NCBI RefSeq assembly: GCF_029227915.1 | Contig: NC_079885.1 | Coordinates: forward strand, 26,845,001 to 26,909,000 | Source: Hydractinia symbiolongicarpus | Lineage: Eukaryota; Cnidaria; Hydrozoa; Anthoathecata; Hydractiniidae | Direction of reading: 5' to 3' | Length of the DNA: 64,000 nt | In this document: positions 40,001-52,000 of the stretch, piece after piece | Numbering within the stretch: position 1 is the first letter of the stretch | Layout of the letters: each line of letters begins with the position of its first letter | Position numbers and translations under genes: made by a program | The notes under the pieces: model-generated | Seen by the model: only the letters and a program-made list of their open reading frames with translations | Databases searched by the model: none | Told to the model about the DNA's origin: nothing

Positions 40001-43000
40001 AAATAAAACACTCTGTAAGACAATGTACACACAAAGTAGACCAAATATCAATGCAGAAAAATTTTGGCGTTCAATCCATATGAGTAACAATGTTAATAAA
40101 TAAAAAACGACAAAAGTTTGACATATCCACAATATATTATTTTTTCAGTAAGATTTCGCCAACACCCAGGTCGGCATGTTCACACTATATCTAAACTTTT
40201 AAACGTTCAAGATAAAATACTAAATATAATAGGAATAAAATTGTATCAAAATGATTCTAAGGGCATACACAAAATGGCCTTTTGTAGCAATGTATCAAAA
40301 TTTTTAAACTTCTGAGAAATAACTGAATAGCCACACTTAGATTTCCTAAATCATATGTAATTTGCACCATAAATGTAGATTTTTAACAAGTTTTTGTTTA
40401 ATTTTTAAGATCAATTTGATGGTAATGGTAGTTTGTATGAGTTTCCGTGGTGATGGCGTTGCAGTGCTTCACTCTTTGTGGGTCGCAGCATTCTTGTTTG
40501 TACAACGTAAAACTGCTATCAAGTTATGGAGATTCTACGTGCCCTATATGGCTGTGATGTTACCCCTACAATATCTCTTGATATTAGGATGGCCTCCTGG
40601 CTGGTGCAATGGTATGTGTATGCGTGAATATGTGCACTTTCATCGAGTGTTAGGCCACATTGTAAATCTTTTTTTTTTGATTTGTAAAATATGAGACAGA
40701 CAATCCAAGCACTATTTGACTTTTTACACTGCAGTCAAAACTGTGACTGTATGATCTATTACTTCTTGTAAATATAATGCCGGGGGTGGCCTGTGAGGTG
40801 CAACAACATTTGTGTTTGCAACTCTCAAACATGCACACAATCGAAAGCCGCATTCCACTCCAGGTTAGATCGCGCATATAATTTGAAAATTCTCTTTGGT
40901 CAATTTGTCTGAAGTAACATGCCACTGGATGTGAGTTCTACTTTGACCGAACGATGAAATCTGTCGAAAAAACACTGTGTACAGAAATTACTCAAACCGG
41001 TTTGAGTTTCTTTAAGGGTGTTATGTAAACAAGCTCTCTTTTTTTACTGCATATTTCATAAGGAGCATTAAAGGATCGTATTTTTACAAGCCTTTTAAAA
41101 AACAGTTTCTTAGCATCTCAAAAGTGACGGTTCCCTTTTCTTAACAAAAAACCAGTACTAGCAGTTCTTATTTCTATACCGAATTTCCACACCATTCTCC
41201 GGGTTGTTTCCAAAACAGTGTTTTATTGCTCTTATAATAGTATGACTGTTTTAATTTACTTCAGGTTACCCATGGGACAACCTTAATCCTTCAACATTAG
41301 TGCAATGGCTCTATTTAACAGATATTCAGAAACCTCAAGATCAGTACGTGTTAATAGGTATAATTTTCTTATAAATTTTATTAATAGTAAATAAAACTAA
41401 TTGTTGAACCATGAAAATATCTGCAGTATGGTCATAGACGTCAGATTGGAGCCTGGCACTCTTCACGACAAGCCTGCACTCTCCAACGTAAATCACACTT
41501 TCTATTGTCACACACCCATTCGTGTACATTGTGGTGTTACTTGATGGAATTTTATTTACTGATAAACACCATAGAGCTTAGATCTGACTAAGTCTTGTTT
41601 AACTGAAAAGAAGAATAAAAGAGTGTTCTCTATTTTAGCCCTTTACAACTGACATTCTCCACATAGCCATTACCTAAGGGCGATGAGTGACTTATTTCTA
41701 GTGAATTTTATAAATAATCTTATATGTGATATCAAACAACCTATAACCTGCCAAAATTTTGCGTATATTTGCCAAAATTTACTCATGTTTCATTTTTTTA
41801 AAGTATTTATTAATTTTTAATTTTAATTATCTTATATTCCAGCGGATTACTTTCAATTTCTTGTTGCATGTTGTCAAGCGAATGTTTTTAAAGAAGAAAC
41901 AAATGAAAAAAAGCCATCACACAGCAACACAGCATCTAATACAACTTATGAAGCCAAACAAGAAGTTTATGTACCACAGGATTTTACAGGAAACAAAACA
42001 TGGCTGGATTTTATAAAGGTAAAGACATTGAATTTATCTTATCTCTGTCTAAGACGGAACCTTTAGAAATTTTAGAACAAAGTTTTTAAGTTTAAAGACC
42101 ACATTTATGTGGTTTTTTCCGAACGTATAAGAACACACTTGATCACTTGAAATTATACTCCATCTAAACAAATTGGAATTTATATGTTTATTAAAAAATT
42201 TTTTCTTAACAGATTCTAGTGCTTGATCAATTCTTGTGGTTATCACTGAGCATCGTGTATATCACTGCACAGAGTACAATCAGTATCTTCAACTCTGGTT
42301 TCATTGTCGGCTGTTTCTTCTTCCTATGGCATGGACAAGGCTTATACTTGCGACCAAGAAAGACGATCACAAGATGGTGGAAAACATTTATAGCGTACAA
42401 TTTTTTTGTAATAGTTGTCAAAGTTTGGCTGCAGGTATACGATATGTTGATTACTGTTCTTATTGAATCATTCTCTTGGTTTGACCTTCAGGTTGTAGTC
42501 TGGCATATACGATATATTTATTCAATTCTGAATAACGTGTTACATTGCGATCTTTAGCACTAGAGAATTAGACGTGAGTTACATGTGAGTTTCACTACTG
42601 CCTCTGTTGCCAGCTTTCGCCTGTTTACATAATACCCCCTGAAGTGAAACTTACTACTGTTTTATTTCACTTCTGACAGACGAAAGTGAAGTTTCATTAC
42701 ATGTGTAAATAACTGTGAAAACGCACTGAAGTGAAAGTTAGGTTGACTGAATGCTTCTGCGCATGTGAAATTACAATCCGTAATGTTGCTTCACTTTCTG
42801 AGCGTAAAAAACTTTTATGTAAACACGATGGCAGTAAAGTTAGGCTTAAATTTCCACTTCACTTGGGACGAAGTACAAATTTCATTATAAGTCGCCTAAA
42901 TCTGTATATCTTACTGATTTTTGTCCCTTCAAATGGCTATTGTCTTAAATTTATCTCTGTAGTAGAATTTCTCATAATTATTTACTCCACAGCTCGTATC

Positions 43001-46000
43001 CTGCGTGTTCGTCTCAAACATTTACGAAGAGACTGATTGTTATCTCATTCAACTGCTTAACCTCTATTGTCTGCGAAGTGACACTTACGACATTCATCCG
43101 ACCATCGACTGTATGGATAGCAATACAGACACTGGTTTACTGATGGACTCAGTGTGTTTTATTGTCGCCCTTATCCAATACCGTATCTTTAATTCGACAT
43201 ATTTTAAATATGTCATACGAGAACATAGAAAACAATCAGAGATAGCGTACAGGTGCGTTGGGTGTTATAGTACTTTCTTTGTATTTGTGTATGAAGTGTT
43301 TTAGTATTCCTCAAGGCTCCCATTAGTCCTAATTTTTCCTAAAATATTTTAAATTATCCTAAATTTCCTAAATTGTCACTGTCTTTTATGCCACTGTTTT
43401 GAAATCTTTTAATGAGTCAATATTTTGTGTATTAATATCTTCAGCAGTGTTTTGTTTGAATATGGTAATACTTAGTTCTCCTTGGTCTTCATTGATTCAC
43501 TAATGTATGATATAATGAGATGAGCGTTATGTCCACCGTATTTTCTTGAAATTACTAGACACATTGGTAAAAATTTTAGAAATTATTTCTTATTTTCCTA
43601 CATTTCAGTGAAATCTTTCCTAATTTTCATATTTTTTTTGAGGAAATCTTACCTAATTTCCCAATTATATTTAAGAATTTTTTATGGTAGCCCTGATTCC
43701 TGTACGTACATTCGTGTTTTGTATTCTACTGTTAATGTTAGCAGTGTCGGAATGTCATTTAATTAGCAAAATAATGGTTTTCTTTTAGAGGTGCTCAATT
43801 GGTCGAAGAGCGATTACTTATCCGTCTCAATGAGTCAATCCAGAGAGATAAGAAAAAGATGCAATTGATCAGGACAAAGTGAGTCAAAATTACTGATGTT
43901 AAGCAAGCAAGAGTGAATGTGAATAAATGTAAATTCTTAATACTCTTTCTAGGGTATCCAAACTAAAACGACGTTTAGCGGAATTGAATCCAAAAGCACA
44001 AGAACCACTGTCTCATTACGAAGGTAAATATACAAAAAGATATTTGGACATCCGTTACCAGCTTTGGTGAGGATTTGACATTTCTACTTTTTATATTGTT
44101 AGCGATATATGCTGGCGATTATTATCTATTCGAAGATTCAGAAACAGATTCTGATAGTGATTTAAAAGATGACGAAGAAGAGGAGAGAAGTACGGAAGGA
44201 GATTTGACAACCACAAGTGTGCCACAAGAAACATCAGAACAACAAGAGGTTCCTGTTGAAAAAGACACGATGGAAGACTCAACTCTTGCTGCGGATCAAG
44301 GTGATAATAATTTTATGGTGAATTATAATAAACGTTTTTACATTGATCTGCTAAGAAGAGTGACTTACTCTGTCCCATGTTTTCTACTTATTTCTTGACG
44401 GTTTTAAATTCCTGTACTTCAAAAAATCGCTTTTGTAACCTGCATAGTATAGTACGAGAGCATAGTTGCAAATTAACCCAACATTGAATAAGGCATTGCA
44501 AAAGATGGGGCATAAATTTAGATTTAGTAGTATTTTAAGTGGGCTTTAAACTGAAAGGAATGTGTAATGTAAAGTGAGCTTTAAACTGAAAGGAATGTGT
44601 AATGTACTTCTTGTAGAAGATGCAACACGTGCTGAGCAAACCGATGGTTTACGTTTACGTCGACCGAAACATCACAAACGTAGTGAGCAAAGTTCGGAAA
44701 TTTCTCTCATCACACCCGAGAATACAATCGATCAAACCGAGGATGTCCAAACATCTTTCAAGGAGAAGCTGAAGGAGTATCTACACACAAGTTCCTCGTT
44801 TTTTAAACATCTTGCAAATAATGCGACTAACTTTTTAAATGAAACTTCAAAGGATTATCGCTACATCACTTCACAGCTGACAGAAGAGAGAAAAGAGAGA
44901 GCACGAAGTCAACTGCAAACTGAAATCGTTGCATCAAAAAATGGTAAAACTGATGTAAAAAATGCAGATGCTGATCGTGTAAGTTCTATTATGTGGATTT
45001 CACAATCGACATATTTGAAAACATTAAGTCTACAAGGGGATTTCAAATCAACATTATGTACCACATTTTCAAGACTAATTTATTCGATATAAGTATTTAC
45101 CTTGCTTTTAACTTAAGTTTTCTAATAAAATAAGCTTCAAACTCATTGAACTAGCTACCTAACTATATCTTTCGAAAGTTTTTTAACATAAAGCCCGTCG
45201 GCGCAACAACAATCACTTTAAAATCTTTTTAGAGGTATTAATTACCTTTTTCAAGCCAGTAACATGTCATTTTTAACCAATACAGCTCCTCGTGTTGTCT
45301 CTGTTTCCTCGTCGAAACAAACTTACGATTTACCGATATATTTTACAAACCGTAGCTACCAAAAAAACCACCAAAAGAATAATGAGGGAAAAACTTTTTT
45401 ATAAAATAAAAAAGGAGCAAATTCATTATAAACGTAATTATTCATAAACATGTTGTCTACACGTCTGTATGATTCTAAAGTGTGTATAATTTCTTGCACC
45501 TTGACCTTTTAAGTGGTCCTTTTATTATACGCCATTCTTCGGAATGTGCGGGAATTGAGCTTATTGAATCGTTTTGTAGCCCCTTCAAAGTATGCATCAT
45601 CCAGCGTAGTTTATATTCCTGACTTCTCTTGCATTTCAGCAGTTGTCAACCTCCAGCAACAAGGATGATGATGACAGCGACACGTGGTCCGTCGTTCCAT
45701 CGGAGGATGAGAAAGTTTCCTGGAAGAAAACAGACTCGTGTGGCGTTCGTCTGGCTGTCGCGTTTTATTACGCCCTGCTTGCAAATACAGACTTACTTTG
45801 TTACTCACTCATGATCATCAATCATATGTACTACGCTTGCGTACTTTCCATGCCCTTACCCTTCTTTGTTTTCTTTTGGGGTATGCTCTCCATCCCACGG
45901 CCAACTAAACGTTTCTGGATCACTGTCATAACGTATGTGGAGTTAGTCATTGTAATCAAGTACGTCTTTCAGTTCCAGTTTCCAGAAGACAAAAACTTTA

Positions 46001-49000
46001 ATGAATGTGAATATTATGATGTAAAGGAAGCAAAGAGTCCATTGTGTCCACCCCGAATATTTGGTATCGAGAGAAACCAGTACTCATCAGTGTGTGACCT
46101 GTTGCTGTTGCTTGGCTTGTTTTTCCATCGATTTGCTTTAAAGGTAACACCAGTTATATTCAATCTGTACCCATGTTCACAGAATATCCGGCTTGGTGTT
46201 TAATATAAACCGCTTATCAAGACAGTACGTGTTGTCCACAACAATAGCAATTGCGTGGAATGCCAAGGATTGGTTCTTTTGAAATTTAAGATTATCTTTC
46301 GATATTTTCAGTTCCTTTGCATGCATATTGTTTTATGTTACGGTTATATCTACTAACTAAATAAATATAATTCACTATCAACACGTTTAGGCACACGGTT
46401 TGTGGCGAGAAAAATCGTGGAGTGACGAGGAGGACACAAGTCCACGTGTAATACCAAACAGTAAGTCATTTCTTTGTTTAAAAGTTTTGCTGTTTTATTA
46501 GTTATGGTTATCGACGTTAGTCGTGTCGCCAGCTCGTGCAAAGTAAGTACCGGGTAGTTTTACCGTCCTTGGGGATTCCATCCTAACGGCTGGCTTTTCC
46601 TCCCCTCTGATTTCACTATGTTACATTACTGCTAGAGATACGTATAGCATTGCACTAACTTGCTTGCCTACCACACAAGCCAATTGGCGGTCAGTAGATG
46701 GCACTAAATGGACTGACAACACTATATTTAAAGTACGCCAGAGTGAGGACACGAACCTGAAACCTTATGATTACAAGCCGAATGCTCTACTACTACACCA
46801 TCTCCGCCACAAAGCAGAGTTGTGAGGAAATCAGAAAAACCTGGGGAGTTTTAAAACCGACCAAAAAATAGGGGGATTTAAAATTTTTGAGTTTATTAGT
46901 AACTGTTAATTTTTGTTAAAATACTATTCCCAAATAATTTACATCCTACGTGTAAAGTGTTGTGTTGCACGTTCTCAAGTTGGTCCAGCATTTTCACATC
47001 AAGATGCATAAAGATAACCCTTGTGCAACACTTGAGACGCGTAGCATTTTTTAAGTAATAGAAATTCCTAGGGAGGAGTAGATTTGCTTCAGTACAATTG
47101 TTCTTACTGTGAGTACAATCAGTGACAAGGATTTTGCTCTGTTCCTGCGAGTTGTATTTTCGGCTATTTCTATAATAGATAGTATTGGCGAGTTGATGGT
47201 TTTTGCCAATTTTAAAAAAAATCCCGAAAAACTGTCATTGTGCCATTTGTTTCGTTTTTTTACCGATTGCGGTTGTATATCAACTCACTTCTGTATAATA
47301 AGTTTGGTCTGCTACAAATTCTGTTTTAGAAGATGAGGAGAATGTTGTTCCTCCTTCCGATGTTCATTTACTCAGTGATATGTCACAAGCTTCTACGAGA
47401 GATTCACGTTTTAATTCTAATATGAGCAGAGCATCAATACAACCCAAACAAAGGTATCCCTTTATTATTTTGCCCTGATCTCTCATCAGAACAAAAACAG
47501 ATATTACTCAAAAAAAAGACATGGTTTCTGCATGATGCAAATTTTACCTATCAGTAGCCGAAGAGTTCACAGCAAATCGAGACAACATTTAGGCCAGCAT
47601 AGGTTGTCAACATTTGTTGAGTAACATACTGTTTCGATGTGGGCAAAGAAAAGAACACCCACAAAGTGTTGGCCAACACTTTTTGGTTTTTTAATCAAAA
47701 TTGACCAGCATTATTGGTATATTGTGTGTTGCTATACATACCCACTTTCGGATGGCTTTTGGAATCCTTTTTCACACTTTTGAATGAAAACCCTTCGACC
47801 TATTCAGTTTTTTTTTGTATCCTTTGTTTCTTGAACGAAAGTCGTGTTCCCCTGCGCGACCTAAAAAGCAGAGACTTTCATGTAGTCTATGCAGTCATAA
47901 CAAAACAAAAAAAACATTTCCTTATAGTGTTCTTAGCAATATCAAACGCTTTATACAAAGAATGTTGGATCCTGGTGTCGGTACCGGTGCTGTGGATGTC
48001 TACGCATGGATGTTTAGCGCACAGTTCATTGTCTTTGTGATCATCTTGTCAGGCTGGTCTGCGTTTTCTTCGAATCAGGTCCTTCTTTTATACACATGTT
48101 CATATATGTAGTTTTTAAAACATATGTATCTTCATTTTAACAGGCCGTGTCTGTTTTCTTTAGGATTCCAAATCAAACTTTGCAAAGATTATAGAAGAGA
48201 ATAACGTAAGGAAATATTCCACATAAAAGTGCTACGTGAGCATATTTGTGTTCTGCAATAAATCCAGCATTGATACATCTACTAATTCATACCATTTCTT
48301 TTTTTAGGTCCCAAAAACATTTCTGTACATGTTATTATCGCAATTTTTGCTCATTGTTCTCGACAGGTAAGAGGAGAGTTTTTTACTCAGTGAGCTTTAC
48401 TCATTTTGACAAAAGCCAGTTGTTCAAGACTTATTTGCATTGACTTGCTTAGACAAATGATACTAAGTAGTATGTTCAAACCTGCTTATTACTTGATTAA
48501 CATAGCTATGTGTGTACAACTGGTAACAAAATGTACAGCTATGTACACTGTATACGACATTCGCGTGTTTAACTTGTCAAAGTTTACTAAGTAGGCAGAA
48601 CAAGTTATTTAATTTGACGAAACGGATCTGTTTTTGGCCTCAGCACAATCCTTTTATTTTCAAACATTTTAACGCCTGGCAAACACGTGCTTAACATTAC
48701 AACTTGCACATTTTTAATAGTGGTACCTACAGATAAACAGTTAAACTTTTACGGCCGCTAAACGATGTAGTTTCGACATTTTGATTGAAGTTTTTAATGA
48801 TTATTTTGTGTTGATGTACTTTTACGACTCTTGAATATAATGTCTGTGTTGGGGTATACTTTCTGTAACAGAATTCAGCGAAACTTAGAAGTAAAAAGTG
48901 AAGTTATATTTCTTGCTCACTGTTCATCTTTTTTTAGATTCTTGTACATGAAGAAACAAGTACTCGCTAAGCTCATTTATCTGGTCATACTTGTGTTTTT

Positions 49001-52000
49001 GTTTCATATCTTCTTGTTTGTCGTAGTACCTCAGATAACACAAAGGTTAGTTATATATTCTCATAGTAAGTGAGGCCAGAGGTACTGGTTTCTGTGTTGA
49101 CTTACGTTTTTTTGGTTAAATGTATGAAGTTGTTGTACGCTTAAATAACGTGGTGATAGCTTTCCAATTGTTATAAAATCCACATATATTGTGCTTTATA
49201 ATTTCTTTTATACCTTCTCTATTTTTTCCATCATTCCTGCATGTATGTTCATTTTTCAACGCAGGACCTTCACACAAAACGTGCCAGCTATCTTTATGTA
49301 CTTGTTTCAATGTATCTACTTTGGATTATCAGCGTATCAAGTGAGATGTGGCTATCCTACACGTATTTTGGGAAATTTCTTAACAAAAAATTACACTGTG
49401 ACTAGCGGTATCTTGTTTCAAGGGTGAGTTTGTGCATGGATAAACTATTCTTTTGTGACTGGACACACCTTTTTATGATGTGTATGAGTTACCCCGTTTT
49501 TTGAACTACCTGGTACAGATGAGGTCTTATAAAATGTGGCCGTCCGTGCGCACTTCCGCTACCAGCTTTTTTTTAGAATTGGGTATTTTAAATTTTTCTG
49601 ATTTTTTGGACAAAGGTAGAGAACACTAGACCCTCAAATATGACGAAGTCAGTTTTCCGAGAAAAGTTTTATTGGCTCAAAAATGACGGATTTTTGTGCA
49701 AAATGAGCAAATACGGTCCTAAAATATGTTTTTAGGACATATCTCGAGATTGGATCATTAGTTTAAAACATCTTATATATTGCACTAAATTTTTTATTGT
49801 CTTTTAGTATTCAAGCTATCCCGTTCCTGTTGGAATTGAGAAGTGTATTGGATTGGGTATGTACGAAAACCACGTTAACTTTAAGTCATTGGTTGAAAAT
49901 GGAAGATATTTACGCGAATGTGTTTATCCTAAAGTGTTGGAGAGATTCAGAGAAGGTTAGTTGTGTTGTGAGAGTGTTTTGGTTACTTTCAGTGCAAAAA
50001 TTTTCGCGAAGAGAACATTTATGAATTGGAAAAATTCGCGAAGTTTTTTGATATTATTAACCAAAAATTATTTTCAAATTTAAATGATTGAATCTCAAAA
50101 TGTATTCTTGTATTATCAAAAAATAAAAATTAAAACTGAAATAGATTCTTAGCTGGAATTTCGCCAAATATGTATCCTCTTTGTTGTAATTTTGATGTGA
50201 CCCTTAGTCTGAGAGTTGTCTTCATTAGAAAAGAAGTTATATTGATAAAGAACTACTTCGTTTATCACTAACATACCGCCTGGCAGTGAGCGGGATTCGA
50301 TCTGCGGTCCTCAGGACTGGGAGCTGCAAACGAACCCACTAAACTACGTGCGGCAATGTGTTAGTGATGAACTCATATAGAGATAGTTAATCTGTATAGC
50401 GTGTATACATAGGTGAAAAAATTCACCTATGTAGAAAAGAGTTCTTGCGCGGTTTGTTTGTTTTTTATTCTCACATATGTTTATTTAGACATGGCCTCAC
50501 CCACGTGGCATGCCATATTGGTCATCAAGCAAATGGTTGATTGGTGGAATTTTGGTCACGTTACTGATAGTCGTCATTTGGTTTCCGTTGTTATTGATGT
50601 CTTTCATTAACTCAGCTTACATCTCGAATCGCCCTGTTGAAGTGACGTTTACTCTCACTGTAGGTGGATACCAGGTATGTGGAGTTATTGTTTAAGTTAT
50701 TTGATATCACCTTTCATTTTGCTAGTGTAGCTGGCAACTAGTAGAAACAGGGAGATTAAATTCTGCGCTTTTGGAACTCTTCTACGAAATAAAAAAAGCC
50801 TACTCGATTCATTATTATCAATTCTTCATTTTGTCGTTTTTATCCAAAATACGTATTATTGAAAATCTTAAACAAGAAAAACCTTGTGGTTTTAATACTC
50901 CTTCATGCTGTTCGAAATGGTTAACAATGTTTTAATATAGACGTGAGGCACTGCTCTAATACGTAACATCAAATTGACGGGAGACGAGAATATCGAATTG
51001 TTTTTTTTTTTCGGAAAAGAATGAGTAAAAACCAATACACTCCCCCGTAAACAGACAAGTGTTCTTACATTTAAATGGTTCAATAAAGAATTTCTTTGCG
51101 TACTTCCACAAGTTTCAAAGAGCGAGAAGTCAGCCTAAATATAATCTTCACCTTTCTAGCCATTGTTCAAAGTTTCGACTCAACAACAATATTTAAAAGA
51201 GTTGAAATCGCGAGAAATTAACAGCTTGATCGCAAGAATTAAAGATTGGAATGTGAAAGAAAAAGACACAAATTGGGATTTTAATAAAGTAAGTGTGACC
51301 ACTGAATTCGTCTGAACTCACTGATTTTATTAAAGTTCTGCAAAAGAGGGATATCTCAAATTTTTTTAAGATTTAAGAATTTAAAACTTACAAACATAAC
51401 TACCTTCTAAATATTTTACTTCAGTCCTATGTCGCAGTCTGAAAGTATCATCTTATGTTTTAGATTGAGCAGTGTGAAAGTATCATCTTATGTTTTATAT
51501 TGAGCAGTCTGAAAGTATCATCTTATGTTTTAGATTGAGCAGGGTATACAGGACTATAAAAAAACTGGCAATATCGTGCGTATACAAGTGATTAGCAACT
51601 CGAGCGCGATATGGACCATCAGCCCTCCATCGCGGGACTTCCTGATCAAAGATTTGGAATCGAACGCAAGCATTTCACTGCGCTTTAAATATGTATTTAA
51701 CAGGTAATATCAAAATTTTCCCGTCTTCTTATCCAACTAAACCTTATCAATCGCACACCACCGCAGAGTGTTTTAAAAATTTGTCATACATATTTAAATT
51801 TACAAATTGTTCGAGATAGAGACGGGATATGGGAAAGAAAAGCTGTCAGGGACCAAAATGTTTGTTCTAGTTGGAAAAAATGTCCGACATATAAAAAAGG
51901 CTACTTTGTTGCAATTTTTGTTCAACGCAATCCTAAAAATTCTGCGCATTATGTTTTTCTTAGAGAACCGAATACGACGCAAACCACCATTGTGCAAGAA

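Noticed and set aside
42560-42860. Repeated GAAGTGAAA/TTTCACTTC motifs in Piezo intron 22
   Set aside because: Suggestive of a fold-back element, but no defined arms or ends could be drawn.
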